The translations under genes were made by a program, and so were the position numbers. DNA of 64,000 nucleotides from Desulfobulbaceae bacterium (GTDB taxonomy: Bacteria > Desulfobacterota > Desulfobulbia > Desulfobulbales > Desulfocapsaceae). This document shows positions 27,436 to 36,712 of this stretch, one piece after another (positions within the stretch are counted from its first letter, which is position 1; every line of letters begins with the position of its first letter). The notes below the pieces were generated by a model that saw nothing but the letters and a program-made list of their open reading frames with translations, did not search any database and was not told the DNA's origin. The DNA lies in NCBI GenBank assembly GCA_024227155.1, contig JAAELB010000661.1, forward strand, positions 1 to 64,000. The letters run 5' to 3'.

Positions 27436-28251
27436 TCACTTGGAATACCAGTCACTGCCGGAAGCTGAATCCATAGGTTCTTTTACATGTTTAAAACATC
27501 CATGTTTAAGAAAATATCCGGTTTCAAACTGCACGTATCTCGAATCCATAATGTAGGGATGACTCTCGTTTACAATCAGAAAATCACTCATTCCCGTAAC
27601 TTTTGCCCTTTCTATGGAAACCTTACCGTCATCGAGTCCGGGGATGATTTTTGCGAACAGGTGATCAAAAAAAGCATGCTGATTCCCGGTAATGACTCCT
27701 ACAGGGTAGTCTACCGCTCCAAGTTGATTGGGAACCGAATCCTCCCGGGTGGACAGTTGCTGGCCAGCGGGTCCCATAAGCCACCGGAACAACAACCAGT
27801 CCTTGATGGCATCAACGACTTCACTCCCTCTGTTCGGAGGGCTCAACATAACAACGCGTCCGAGTTTTTCAGGTTTGTTCCCGGTCAACGCTTTGCGTAA
27901 AATAATCCCGCCCAGAGAATGTGTAACGAAATGAACAGTGGTGGGACTAAACTGCTCACATTTCTCCAGTGCAACGGGGTACCTGGAATCAACTATGGCC
28001 TCAATAGTTTTTCGGGTGGAAGGATAGCCAATATTAACAGTGTGATACCCAGACATAGTCAAACTATTTTGCATTGCCGACATTGAGCTATATGATCTCC
28101 CCATTCCATGGAGCAACACCACACATTCTTCCCGTCTGTTTTTTTGCTCCGGCTCCTGAATAGAAATATAGCTACTCGTACACCCCTGAAAAGCTATTAC
28201 AGCCCAGCCCAAAAAACAGAACACCAGCAATCTCTGCGCAATTCCCTTCAC
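27436..28251 (-). CDS. Lipoprotein alpha/beta hydrolase, lipase-like
   Basis: About 271 residues. I place the start at GTG 28251, one base after the aroK stop (TAGAGTG) with GGA nine bases upstream; a TTG five codons earlier inside aroK is the alternative. The signal segment LLVFCFLGWAVIAFQGC ends in a lipobox. The core has VVLLHGMGRSYSSM (HG oxyanion motif), THSLGGIILR (GxSxG-like nucleophile elbow), VVMLSPPNRGSE and a C-terminal His-containing stretch (NESHPYIM). This is the standard layout of PGAP1/lipase-like enzymes that cleave esters in the envelope. The gene order aroK, lipase, DUF900 hydrolase suggests one transcript. Confidence 0.78.
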   Translation of the reverse strand: MKGIAQRLLVFCFLGWAVIAFQGCTSSYISIQEPEQKNRREECVVLLHGMGRSYSSMSAMQNSLTMSGYHTVNIGYPSTRKTIEAIVDSRYPVALEKCEQFSPTTVHFVTHSLGGIILRKALTGNKPEKLGRVVMLSPPNRGSEVVDAIKDWLLFRWLMGPAGQQLSTREDSVPNQLGAVDYPVGVITGNQHAFFDHLFAKIIPGLDDGKVSIERAKVTGMSDFLIVNESHPYIMDSRYVQFETGYFLKHGCFKHVKEPMDSASGSDWYSK

Positions 28252-28252
28252 T

Positions 28253-28768
28253 CTATTTAATTCCAAGTTTGTCCATAAGTTCTGCTGCCACCTCTGAAAT
28301 CTCTTTATTTCCGACGTTTACTTTATAGTCTGCAGCGTTTTTATATAGTGGAAGGCGTGCTTCATACAGTTTTCTTGCTTCTTCTAAGTTTTGCAGAAGG
28401 GGCCTTTTTTTTATTTTTTTCGAACCATTTGGATGGTTTTCGATTGCACTGATGATATCCTCAACAGAAGAATGTAGATAAACCACCTTACCAAGTTTTT
28501 TAATATTTTTTACCATATAAAATCCACCTCCCGTGGAAACAATGGTATTGGAAACGTTTTTTTCTAACCAAGTTGCTACTTTTTGTTCCATTTGCCGAAA
28601 GGCTGCCTCCCCCTGTAATTGAAAGATCTTGCGTATTTTCATTTTAGTAAGCGACTCAATCATATCATCAGTATCTACCGCAAATCGGCCAGTCAACCGG
28701 GCAAGCTCTCGCCCCGTCCTTCCCTTCCCTACTCCCATAAATCCTACAAGAATGATATTTTTTTTCAT
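28253..28768 (-). CDS. aroK: Shikimate kinase
   Basis: 171 residues from ATG 28768 (AGAGGATTGTCG in front; the TTG two codons earlier is not needed). Family features are present: P-loop GFMGVGKGRTG, DTDDMIE (shikimate-binding Asp), IFQLQGEAAFRQMEQ, STGGGFY, and the lid region KKRPLLQNLEEARKLYEARLPLY. It phosphorylates shikimate at the 3-OH in aromatic amino acid synthesis. One oddity: the Walker A Ser/Thr after GK is Gly here (GKG), although a Thr follows two residues later and could take over. No other aro genes are nearby. The 437-bp spacer upstream (28769-29205) is AT-rich without a credible gene. Confidence 0.85.
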   Translation of the reverse strand: MKKNIILVGFMGVGKGRTGRELARLTGRFAVDTDDMIESLTKMKIRKIFQLQGEAAFRQMEQKVATWLEKNVSNTIVSTGGGFYMVKNIKKLGKVVYLHSSVEDIISAIENHPNGSKKIKKRPLLQNLEEARKLYEARLPLYKNAADYKVNVGNKEISEVAAELMDKLGIK

Positions 28769-29163
28769 CGACAATCCTCTGGTTTTCTAATTACGATTTT
28801 TTTCATTCTGCCATACCCTTCCAAGCAAACAGCAAACGAAAACTCTAAGTCACCAAATGCAACTTTTTTGTTTCATTTCGACAAAACAACAACCCAGGCA
28901 TCCAAAATAACCTTTTATTTAAAGATAGTTACAACAACGCATCATAATTGTTGCAACCATGACAACCACCGTAATTCAATCGCCATTTAAAGGAGTATGG
29001 CAGAAAACAGGCCAACTCCAGCATATGTACTTGCTTTCGCACAGCCAAATATGCAACACTTTTGATGCACTAAAAAAACAATCCCCAGGCAGCACCAGAA
29101 ACAAATCCATTTTCAAAAACTGTATCTTACTAATATGTCAAAACATATTCGACAAAGAAACAA

Positions 29164-29182
29164 TCGGCACAGTACATGCTAT
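29164..29182 (+). promoter_or_regulatory. Possible sigma-54 promoter before the signalling block
   Basis: CGGCAC-AGTAC-ATGCT has the obligatory GG-N10-GC spacing with two deviations from TGGCAC-N5-TTGCT. It lies 26 bp before the first gene of a co-directional block that ends in an NtrC-type activator. This is suggestive only. Confidence 0.3.
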
Positions 29183-29205
29183 AACAGAGCCATGATGAGG
29201 GACAG

Positions 29206-29673
29206 ATGAAAATTAACCATACACCACACATTATCACCACCATCCTGCTGCTACTTCTTGGCAGTTCAGGGAATGCATGGGCTCTGCAATCGCACAGTGC
29301 TCCAGAGGGGGTCTATGTCCACCAGATGGCACATTTACTTTTTATGGGAGCCCTTGGCTATCTCTACTGGCACACCAGAAAATCTCCCATCATAAACAGC
29401 AAAGGATGGAAATATCTGCAAATATTCTGCGGATTCCTTATCTGTTGGAACCTGCTTGCATTCACAGGCCACGAAGCCTTTGAACAACTCTCTCCTGCCG
29501 ATTTCATTGACAAGGGTAGCTGGAGAGAACAACTCGCTGCTCCGGTCTCATTTTTTAAGGTTCTCTATTATATTACAAAGATGGATCATTTCCTCAATGT
29601 TCCAGCACTCTTTGCACTTGTTATCAGTCTTAGAACATTTTATGTCGAAGCGTTGCTGGAGGAAGAGAAATGA
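29206..29673 (+). CDS. Small membrane protein coupled to a histidine kinase
   Basis: 155 residues. The start has a signal-like hydrophobic segment (IITTILLLLLGSSGNAWA), followed by about three further membrane spans: QMAHLLFMGALGYLYW, YLQIFCGFLICWNLLAF and LNVPALFALVISL. Histidines lie at membrane edges (VHQMAH, TGHEAF, MDHFL), which could bind a metal or haem, but this is speculation. I do not recognise a named family. Its stop overlaps the start of the kinase gene (ATGA), a strong sign that the two act together, perhaps as the input part of the sensor. Confidence 0.65.
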   Translation: MKINHTPHIITTILLLLLGSSGNAWALQSHSAPEGVYVHQMAHLLFMGALGYLYWHTRKSPIINSKGWKYLQIFCGFLICWNLLAFTGHEAFEQLSPADFIDKGSWREQLAAPVSFFKVLYYITKMDHFLNVPALFALVISLRTFYVEALLEEEK

Positions 29674-31226
29674 CAGGTATCCCACTCCTTCCTGCAGTCA
29701 CTGTGGAGTTTTTCGGCTCCGCCCTTGCCATCCTTTTTTCTTTTTTTGCCCTGCGCTATGCATGGGCGCTCGTCAGGCTACAACCCAACAATTTCATTTG
29801 GGGATTTCTTTTCTATTTCTGTGTTGCCATGGCCGCTTTTTCCCTTTCAAGGGGAGTAGGCCACATGATTCGCATTATCCTGGTCTATTCAGATAACGCT
29901 GCCACCTGGAGACAACTTTCTCCATTTTCTGGTGGCTTCAACACCATGTTGATGATCTCCGCCGCAGCTGTAACCATCTACTACCACAAAGGCTTACAGG
30001 CGTATAAGGCAATCAGATCAGAGGCGAAAAAGCTCGCTGATGTCAATATACAACTTGAAGCGAGTGCCGGGCAACTCCAGCAGTTAAACAGTCATCTTGA
30101 GGATATTGTAGAGGAAAGAACCAGAAATCTTTCTGAATCAGAGAAAAAATTCAGAAATTTTTTCGAAAACTCCAAAGATATCATCTACTTTTGCGACATC
30201 AACGGCAATATCACCAATATCAACACTAGTGGCATAGAACTCCTCGGTTTTAAGGAACCTCTTGAAACTGTAAATTTCCATGAGCTGTTTGATGACTCCA
30301 GAGATCTAGAAAAATACCTCTCAGAACTGCGCGAAAACGGCTTTGTCAGCGATCTCGAGATGGAATGTAAAGGAAACAATGGCAACGCCAGACATATTCT
30401 CCTCACAGCAAATTCCATTTACACCCAGGAAGGCGAAGTAATCGGCTGCGAAGGAATCGGTAAGGATATGACACGGCTGAGAACCATGACCGAACAACTG
30501 ATAAACCATGAAAAAATGGCCTCCGTTGGCCAGATGGCGGCCGGTGTTGCCCACGAGATCAACACACCACTTGGTATCATTCTGGGCTACACCCAGCTCA
30601 TGATGGACGATTTCGAAGAGCAATCAGAAGCTCATACCAGTCTGCAGGTAGTTGAGCGCCAAACCAAGGCCTGTCGTCGAATCGTCGCTGACCTCCTTAA
30701 GTTTTCCAGACAGGCTGACAGTGCCAAGACACCCCTCAACCTCAATGAAATTATACAAGAGGTTCTCGCGGTTACAGAACATAGTCTGAATATTAATCAG
30801 GTTAAGGTAATTCGCAATTTCAGCTCTGAACTTCCCAGGATCATAGGTGATTCGGAAAAGCTTCACCAGGTACTCATCAACCTTTTTAATAATGCCCAAT
30901 ATGCCATGGACGAAGGTGGAGAGATAACTATCACCACTGAAAAACAACTGAATGAAGTGCGTATCTCCGTGCAAGACTCCGGCTCAGGGATTTCCGATGA
31001 TATCAAAAACAAGATCTTTGATCCATTCTTTACCACCAAGGATGTTGGCAAGGGAACCGGTCTTGGCTTATCCGTCACCTACGGCATCATCCAGGACCAT
31101 GACGGGCGCATAGAGGTGGAGAGCCCAATCCTTGACATTCAATCACAAAAAACCTTGAAGGGAACCGCATTCCATATCTGGCTCCCTGCAATTAGCAGCT
31201 CAAAAGACAGCAGAGAGGAGCTTTAA
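29670..31226 (+). CDS. Membrane PAS sensor histidine kinase
   Basis: 518 residues, overlapping the upstream gene by 4 bp. About three membrane spans lie in the first 110 residues. A coiled coil ([28 protein letters not shown]) leads into a PAS domain at about 160-270 ([21 protein letters not shown]). HisKA follows with the phospho-acceptor His in [22 protein letters not shown]. The HATPase has N ([10 protein letters not shown]), G1 (DSGSGIS), F (FDPFFTT) and G2 (GKGTGLGLS). All catalytic boxes are intact. It should phosphorylate the receiver protein encoded 4 bp downstream. The signal is unknown; the small membrane protein upstream and the oxidoreductase downstream point to a redox or sulfur signal. 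Confidence 0.9.
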   Translation: MTGIPLLPAVTVEFFGSALAILFSFFALRYAWALVRLQPNNFIWGFLFYFCVAMAAFSLSRGVGHMIRIILVYSDNAATWRQLSPFSGGFNTMLMISAAAVTIYYHKGLQAYKAIRSEAKKLADVNIQLEASAGQLQQLNSHLEDIVEERTRNLSESEKKFRNFFENSKDIIYFCDINGNITNINTSGIELLGFKEPLETVNFHELFDDSRDLEKYLSELRENGFVSDLEMECKGNNGNARHILLTANSIYTQEGEVIGCEGIGKDMTRLRTMTEQLINHEKMASVGQMAAGVAHEINTPLGIILGYTQLMMDDFEEQSEAHTSLQVVERQTKACRRIVADLLKFSRQADSAKTPLNLNEIIQEVLAVTEHSLNINQVKVIRNFSSELPRIIGDSEKLHQVLINLFNNAQYAMDEGGEITITTEKQLNEVRISVQDSGSGISDDIKNKIFDPFFTTKDVGKGTGLGLSVTYGIIQDHDGRIEVESPILDIQSQKTLKGTAFHIWLPAISSSKDSREEL

Positions 31227-31230
31227 CACC

Positions 31231-31590
31231 ATGGCTGAGATACTCGTATTAGATGATGTACTGGACGCAGTGATTCTCATTAAAAAAATCCTCACCAGAC
31301 AGGGGCACAATGTCCAGACTTTTACCGAAGAAGAAGATGCCATTAGTCACGCCGGCAAAAACCATATTGACCTTGCCATTCTTGATATCAAGCTCAAAAA
31401 AATGAGTGGTATTCAGGTACTGGAGCAACTTAAACAGATTCGTCCCGCAATCAAGGTGATCATGCTCACGGGCTATCCGACAATTGAGACAGCACGGGAA
31501 GCAATTGATCTTGGTGCCGGTGAATATTGTGTAAAGCCAATTGACAAGCAGGAATTAGAGGAAAAAGTCGCCGGAATTTTAACAAAATAA
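31231..31590 (+). CDS. Single-domain response regulator
   Basis: 119 residues, only a receiver domain: acidic residues D-D-V near 8-9, phospho-acceptor Asp in LAILDIKLKKMSG, the Thr in MLTGYPT and the Lys in CVKPID. It has no output domain, so it must act on another protein, perhaps the NtrC-type regulator or a diffusible partner. The second residue of the usual DD pair is present (LDDVLDA). It is spaced 4 bp from the kinase gene, so they are co-translated. Confidence 0.88.
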   Translation: MAEILVLDDVLDAVILIKKILTRQGHNVQTFTEEEDAISHAGKNHIDLAILDIKLKKMSGIQVLEQLKQIRPAIKVIMLTGYPTIETAREAIDLGAGEYCVKPIDKQELEEKVAGILTK

Positions 31591-31649
31591 TCATAATAAT
31601 CACACTATCAGAAGAATAGTCCATAACAGCAACCAAACAGGAGAGTTGA

Positions 31650-33764
31650 ATGAAAAAATCAGTTTACTCCATTTGCGGGATGTGCACAGTCCGTTGCCCA
31701 ATCCTGGTGGAGTCAGAAGACAATAAGGTCACCTGGATTGAAGGAAATCCATACCAGCTTGATGGTGCCCTCTGCGCCAAAGGTAGTGCCGGGGTTGCAC
31801 TTCTAAACGACACGGAACGTCCCCAATCCCCACTGATACGTGTTGGCGCGCGAGGTGCAGGACGCTGGAGAGCGGCTAGCTGGGATGAAGCATTTGACTA
31901 TATTTCAGACAAACTGCAGAGCATAAAAAAAGATTTTGGCCCTGAATCCGTTGTTCTCTCATCCAGGGGCGGCCCCTGGCAGGGAATGTACAAAGCGTTT
32001 ATCCATGCCTACGGTTCTCCAAACTACACCAACCACGACTGCACCTGCGGTCGCAATACACACCATGCGTCCCTTTCAATTAACGGGGTTGGCAGAAAAG
32101 GTTTTGCTTATGACATTAAAAATGCAAAGCATCTGGTCCTCTTTGGCCGGGATATGTTTTCCGCCCTGCGAATTGCTGAGAACAACCAGACCCTCGACAT
32201 GCTGGAAAAAGGTGGTCGTCTCACCTATGTAGATGTTCGCCAGACAATGACCGGCGTAAAAGCGACCCGTTTTTTCCAGGTTCGCCCCGGAACTGATTAT
32301 GCCCTAGCGCTCGGAGTTATCCACACTGTTATCAAAAAGGGATATTACGATAAAGATTTTGTTAAACGTTATGTCAGCGGCTTTGATGAACTCTGTTCTT
32401 TCATAGAGGAATACACCCCGGCCTGGGCAGCAAAAGAATGTAACGTCAAAGAAAAAGATATCATCGCCTTTGTTGAAGAAATCGGCCAGGACCGGCCGAA
32501 CGTGATTTTTCATCCGGGTTGGAATCTGGCTCGGTATAAGGATTCATTCTACTCCAGCAGGGCAATGCACATCCTCAACGTCTTAATGGGTAACATTGAG
32601 CTGAAGGGTGGTCTGTTTATCCCCAAAGGAGCTGGCGACTGCGATAAAAAAGGTATTCGCTCCATCGATTGCGGTAAACCAGACATCAAACGTGGTGACG
32701 GGGTTGGCTGGGAACACAACCATTTTGATAAAGGGCCCGGCCTTGCCCACCTCTTCTTCGATCATATGCTAAAAGAAGATCCGTATCCGATCAAGGCCTG
32801 GATCGCCATGCGCCACGATCCTTTCAGCGGCATGCCTGACCCTGAACAACAAAAGCTTGCCATGGATAAATGTGACCTGCTGGTCTCCATTGATACCAAC
32901 TACAGTGAGTTTGGCTGGTATAGTGACATAATCCTGCCCGAATCAACCTATCTTGAGCGTGATACCCCGATCGTCCAACAGAAAGGACTCAAACCGCGGC
33001 TTGCTCTGCGTAGAAAGGCGGTTGAACCTAAATATGACACCAAGGCTTCCTGGGAAATTTTCAGCGAACTCGCCAGCCGTCTCGGCCTCGAGGAGACCTT
33101 TCCGTTCAAAACCATTGAAGATCTCTGGGAGTGGCAGCTTGAACCCACCGGCTACAGCATGACTGATTTCGAGGAGAAAGGCTTTGTTGAGATGACAGAC
33201 TCACCGATCTTCTACGACAGGGAAAAACTCGATGGTCAGTTCAAGACTCCAAGTGGAAAGATTGAAATTGTCAGTGAAAAACTTAAGCAAACAGGTCTGC
33301 CATCCTTAAAACCATTTGAAGCCCCTGAAGCTCCTGAAAAAGGGATGTTCCGCCTGATCTACGGAAAGGTAGCTGTCCACACCCAGGGACATACCATCAA
33401 TAATCCGCTCCTCTCAGAGCTGATGCCGACAAATACCCTATGGATACATACCAAACAGGCAAAAAAGCTTGGTATCGAAAGTGGAGATCTGGTGGAAGTT
33501 GCTTCAGCGGACAAATCCTATAATGGTACTGTCGCAGCCCATGTGACCGATCATATCCACCCCGAAGCTGTCTTTACAGTTCACGGTTTTGGTCGCGATA
33601 TCCCCCGTCAGACCCGTAGCTTTATGGCCGGGCTCTCGGACCAGAAACTGATGGTTGGTAAACTCGACGATTGGGATCAGGCCGGTGGCGGCGTTAATCT
33701 CTGTGAAGTTTTTGTACATGTGAAAAAGAGTATCCGTAATACCGGGAGGAGAATCGAACTGTGA
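31650..33764 (+). CDS. Molybdopterin oxidoreductase, catalytic subunit (Psr/Phs-like, cytoplasmic)
   Basis: 704 residues; AGGAGAGTTGA precedes ATG 31650. The N-terminal 4Fe-4S motif is C-G-M-C-T-V-R-C with a later Cys in ALCAKGSAG. Molybdopterin-binding blocks follow, including DCTCGRNTHHA where the Mo-ligand Cys or an equivalent is expected, FHPGWNLARYKDSF, and the C-terminal bis-MGD domain (LWIHTKQAKKLGIESGDLVEV). The length and subunit pairing resemble polysulfide/thiosulfate reductase-type enzymes of the DMSO reductase family. No Tat signal is present and no NrfD-type membrane anchor is encoded nearby, so the complex should be cytoplasmic. It overlaps the Fe-S subunit gene by 4 bp. The actual substrate cannot be fixed. 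Confidence 0.88.
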   Translation: MKKSVYSICGMCTVRCPILVESEDNKVTWIEGNPYQLDGALCAKGSAGVALLNDTERPQSPLIRVGARGAGRWRAASWDEAFDYISDKLQSIKKDFGPESVVLSSRGGPWQGMYKAFIHAYGSPNYTNHDCTCGRNTHHASLSINGVGRKGFAYDIKNAKHLVLFGRDMFSALRIAENNQTLDMLEKGGRLTYVDVRQTMTGVKATRFFQVRPGTDYALALGVIHTVIKKGYYDKDFVKRYVSGFDELCSFIEEYTPAWAAKECNVKEKDIIAFVEEIGQDRPNVIFHPGWNLARYKDSFYSSRAMHILNVLMGNIELKGGLFIPKGAGDCDKKGIRSIDCGKPDIKRGDGVGWEHNHFDKGPGLAHLFFDHMLKEDPYPIKAWIAMRHDPFSGMPDPEQQKLAMDKCDLLVSIDTNYSEFGWYSDIILPESTYLERDTPIVQQKGLKPRLALRRKAVEPKYDTKASWEIFSELASRLGLEETFPFKTIEDLWEWQLEPTGYSMTDFEEKGFVEMTDSPIFYDREKLDGQFKTPSGKIEIVSEKLKQTGLPSLKPFEAPEAPEKGMFRLIYGKVAVHTQGHTINNPLLSELMPTNTLWIHTKQAKKLGIESGDLVEVASADKSYNGTVAAHVTDHIHPEAVFTVHGFGRDIPRQTRSFMAGLSDQKLMVGKLDDWDQAGGGVNLCEVFVHVKKSIRNTGRRIEL

Positions 33765-34213
33765 AAAAATATATGATCCATCTCAACACCCGCAGATGCG
33801 TTGCCTGCCACGGCTGCGAGGTGCATTGCAAAGTAAACAAGAACCTGCCTGTTGGCCCGTTCCTCTGCGAAGTGAGCTGTACCCCTCTGCAGAAAATTGG
33901 CGGAGTGCCACGATTTGAGTTCACCTTTAACAGCTGCCGTCACTGTGACGATCCGCTCTGTGCTCCAGTCTGCCCTACAGGAGCGATGGTTCAGCGCCAG
34001 GACGGCATTGTCTATATCGATGGGGAAAAATGTATCGGTTGCATGGCATGTACCAAGGCCTGTCCCTGGGATATTCCGGTGAAGAACCCGGATGATGGCA
34101 AAGCTGTCAAATGTGATATGTGCATGGACCGTCTTGACGAAGGCAAAAAACCAGCCTGTGTCGCCAAGTGTACGACCCACGCCCTGAAACTTGTAGAGTT
34201 ACAGCCAGCGTAA
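33761..34213 (+). CDS. Four-cluster ferredoxin subunit of the molybdopterin enzyme
   Basis: 150 residues with a GTG start at 33761 overlapping the upstream TGA; GGGAGGAGAATCGAACT precedes it. Four Cys quartets are visible: CVACHGCEVHC, CRHCDDPLCAPVC, CIGCMACTKAC and CDMCMDRL followed by ACVAKC. This is the DmsB/PsrB/PhsB pattern with four 4Fe-4S clusters, but in a compact version. It carries electrons between the molybdenum subunit and a soluble donor; without a membrane subunit the partner may be another ferredoxin or NADH-linked protein (inference). Confidence 0.92.
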   Translation: MKKYMIHLNTRRCVACHGCEVHCKVNKNLPVGPFLCEVSCTPLQKIGGVPRFEFTFNSCRHCDDPLCAPVCPTGAMVQRQDGIVYIDGEKCIGCMACTKACPWDIPVKNPDDGKAVKCDMCMDRLDEGKKPACVAKCTTHALKLVELQPA

Positions 34214-34233
34214 TATCAAGACAGACGAAAACA

Positions 34234-34252
34234 CCCCGCCTATCCAGCGGGG
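34234..34252 (+). terminator. Weak hairpin after the oxidoreductase genes
   Basis: CCCCGC / GCGGGG 6-bp stem with a 7-nt loop, 21 bp past the ferredoxin stop. No T-run follows, so it may only reduce read-through into the next gene. Confidence 0.35.
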
Positions 34253-34306
34253 TTAGATGATTCGAATTTCAGTTCCAATTACAGGTATAGCAACTATAGC
34301 AGGGAT

Positions 34307-35983
34307 ATGACCAGTTCATCCAGACAGAAAGAGAGCGACTATCTTGAGGTTTTCCAGGAAGTCACCCGGCTCATCAGCAGTATCCATGACCCCCAGCAGG
34401 TGATGGATCTTGTGGTCCAGCGACTGCCCCAGCTCATGGAAGTTGACGCCGCGACCATACGATTGTTCGACACAGGAACCAACAGTTTCATTCTTGGTGC
34501 CTCCTGTGGAGTATCTGATGAGTATCTCTCCAGGGCTACTATCGATTCAAAGGAGGTTATGGCCAGCCTTATGAGCGGTCGCCCTGCAACAAAGACCAAC
34601 TTTGCGCAAACCTGTACCCACGAAAGCTGTACCCTGGTGACCCGGGAAGGTGTGAAGAGCACCATGTCCCTGCCAATCATGAACAAAGGAGAGGTTACTG
34701 GAATACTGCGGTTATTGACAAAAGTATCTAAAGAGTTTTCCGAAACAGAAATCAATTTTGCCATGTCACTTGCGGAACAGGTAGGCATGGCTATCTGCAA
34801 TAGCAGAATGTTTCAGGAGATGCAAAACCAGGTGGATTTTCTCTCAGAACTGCGAAATATTTCGCAACTGGTAAACTCCACCCTGGAATTGGATGATATC
34901 CTGGGCACTATTGTCGATAAACTGCCAAAGTTGCTTGAGGTTAAAGGGTGCACCATCAGACTTTTGCATCCGGCAACCAACCGGCTGGACCTCGTCGCAG
35001 CATCGGGTCTATCTGATACCTACCTGAAAAGGGGTAGTATTAACCGCGAAGACTCAATCTTCAGGGTACTCAAGGGAGAACCGGTTTCAATCTACGATGC
35101 GACCAACGATCCCAGGGTCAATTACCATGATGCGATCCGTGAAGAGGGTATCAAATCCATCTTAGTCGTTCCGATCAGAAATGGATCGGAGATCATCGGC
35201 GTCCTGCGGCTCCTCACCGACGAACACCACTGCTTCTCCGCAAGTGAAATTAACTTTGCCGTTACCATGGCTGAAGAAAGTGGTAATGCCATTGAGAAGG
35301 CGCGTACCTACCGCAAAATAACCCTGCTTTTTAACCAGATAGAAGAGCATGAAAGATTCTTACAAACAATTCTCGACTCTCTCTGGTTACAGCTTCTAGT
35401 CGTTACTCCAGACCAGCGTGTCATCATGGTCAACCGCAATTTTCTTGAAACCAGGAAAATGAGGGAGACAGAAATCCTTGGCCAGGCCTACCACAAAATT
35501 ACTCCCTGGCGACAAACTAAGAAAGCCGACTGCCCGGTAAACAGGGTATTTGTAGAACAAAAAGCCATCACAATTCTTGACTTCATCGAGGCTGGGGCAG
35601 GGGAAGAGTCAACATGGTATGAGCGACATCTTACGCCAATTTTTGGCGGGGATCACAAGGTTGATTTTGTCATTGAAGCTGTCAAGGACATCACCAATCA
35701 ACGCCTCCTTGAGCAGGAGCAAATGGCCCGGGTAAAGCTCGAAGGAGTCATCGAAATGGCAGGGACAGCGGCCCACGAACTGAACAGCCCGCTCTTTGCG
35801 GCACTTGGTACGGCGCAACTTCTCCGGGACGACCTCACTTCAGTTGAGATGATTGATGAAATGGACACAATTATCCGCAACCTGAAAGTGCTGGGCGACC
35901 TCACCCGTGATATGGCTGAAGTGACCGGGTTTGAGGAGAGAGAATATGTTGGAGATACGAAAATAGTCACACTGACCCGATAA
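34307..35983 (+). CDS. GAF-GAF-PAS-HisKA protein lacking an ATPase domain
   Basis: 558 residues. Two similar GAF domains are at about 10-165 and 180-345 (both have a V..CTIRL/ATIRLF start and an EGVKS/EGIKS then IMNKGEVTGILRLLT / IRNGSEIIGVLRLLT pattern). A PAS-like segment with VVTPDQRVIMVNRNFLE is at about 355-465. A HisKA dimerisation helix with phospho-acceptor His in TAAHELNSPLFAALG follows near 490. The protein then ends in VGDTKIV without any HATPase motif. It may serve as a phosphotransfer or scaffold protein phosphorylated by another kinase, or hold a regulatory dimer. It lies between the oxidoreductase genes and the TauE exporter. Confidence 0.85.
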   Translation: MTSSSRQKESDYLEVFQEVTRLISSIHDPQQVMDLVVQRLPQLMEVDAATIRLFDTGTNSFILGASCGVSDEYLSRATIDSKEVMASLMSGRPATKTNFAQTCTHESCTLVTREGVKSTMSLPIMNKGEVTGILRLLTKVSKEFSETEINFAMSLAEQVGMAICNSRMFQEMQNQVDFLSELRNISQLVNSTLELDDILGTIVDKLPKLLEVKGCTIRLLHPATNRLDLVAASGLSDTYLKRGSINREDSIFRVLKGEPVSIYDATNDPRVNYHDAIREEGIKSILVVPIRNGSEIIGVLRLLTDEHHCFSASEINFAVTMAEESGNAIEKARTYRKITLLFNQIEEHERFLQTILDSLWLQLLVVTPDQRVIMVNRNFLETRKMRETEILGQAYHKITPWRQTKKADCPVNRVFVEQKAITILDFIEAGAGEESTWYERHLTPIFGGDHKVDFVIEAVKDITNQRLLEQEQMARVKLEGVIEMAGTAAHELNSPLFAALGTAQLLRDDLTSVEMIDEMDTIIRNLKVLGDLTRDMAEVTGFEEREYVGDTKIVTLTR

Positions 35984-35998
35984 AGGGAAAATAAGTCT

Positions 35999-36063
35999 GG
36001 ATAAGTGCCTTCATAAAAAGCAACAAATAAGCGAAGACTTCGAATGAATTTCTAAGGCACTAA
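35999..36063 (+). repeat. Copy of the AGTRCCTT repeat family (type B, compact)
   Basis: Starts GGATAAGTGCCTTCAT and ends GAATTTCTAAGGCACTAA, with AAGCGAAGACTTCGA inside, itself a small palindrome. It ends 17 bases before the next start codon. Confidence 0.65.
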
Positions 36064-36080
36064 AAATCAAGAGGTTCAAA

Positions 36081-36515
36081 ATGATAGAGATTGCCATGAG
36101 TGGAGCACAGATAACAATGGAAAAAATTAAGCAGTTTATGGCCTCCCCCATTGGGGTTTTTCTCTATGCCCTGGTAACAGGGATTGCAGGTATCATGATC
36201 CTATTAGGGTTTGTCTCAATGATACTCTCTCCGTCTATTCTTCCCTTGGCTCTACCCGCTATTGTGGCCTTTAACGGTGCCGCAGGGGGCTATAGCCTTG
36301 TTGAAAAACGAGAAACTGCATTTCCCTTTCCCAAGGTATCACTGATTGCAATAGCTGCGATGTTAAGCCTTGCTGGCTGTAGCGGCCTCATACTTTTTTG
36401 TCCCTGGGAACCGCTGCTCGATGGGAATCGATATCTCATCACCGGCCTGACAACCCTGACTATGGCATTTGTTGGAGCCTGGATCGCAAAGAAAAGTAAA
36501 AGTCTAGCCCCGTAA
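36081..36515 (+). CDS. Small membrane protein of unknown function
   Basis: 144 residues from ATG 36081 with AGAGG eight bases upstream. There are four membrane spans: VFLYALVTGIAGIMILLGF, SILPLALPAIVAFNGAAGGY, VSLIAIAAMLSLAGCSGLILF and YLITGLTTLTMAFVGAW. No catalytic motif is seen and the family is not recognised. It lies between two copies of the same intergenic repeat, just upstream of the TauE-like exporter, so it may assist that transporter. Confidence 0.6.
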   Translation: MIEIAMSGAQITMEKIKQFMASPIGVFLYALVTGIAGIMILLGFVSMILSPSILPLALPAIVAFNGAAGGYSLVEKRETAFPFPKVSLIAIAAMLSLAGCSGLILFCPWEPLLDGNRYLITGLTTLTMAFVGAWIAKKSKSLAP

Positions 36516-36530
36516 GAGGGGAAATAAGAC

Positions 36531-36609
36531 GGGATAACTGCCTTCACAAAATTCATTCATAAAAAACAATAGATAAGGGAAGATTTCGAAGGAATTTTAA
36601 AGGCACTAA
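36531..36609 (+). repeat. Copy of the AGTRCCTT repeat family (type B)
   Basis: GGGATAACTGCCTTCACAAAATT at the left and GGAATTTTAAAGGCACTAA at the right, with GGGAAGATTTCGAAGG inside. It lies in the 197-bp spacer before the exporter gene, about 100 bp from its start. Confidence 0.6.
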
Positions 36610-36712
36610 ATAAACCTTCATAATCAAAAATCAATGAGAGGAGGAATATACCGTAGAGTAATTTAACAACAGTAAGAGGCAATTTAACCACTAAACATAA
36701 GGAGAAAACAGC

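Noticed and set aside
28959-29195. 78-codon frame in the aroK upstream spacer
   Set aside because: No ribosome site or family features; low-complexity composition.
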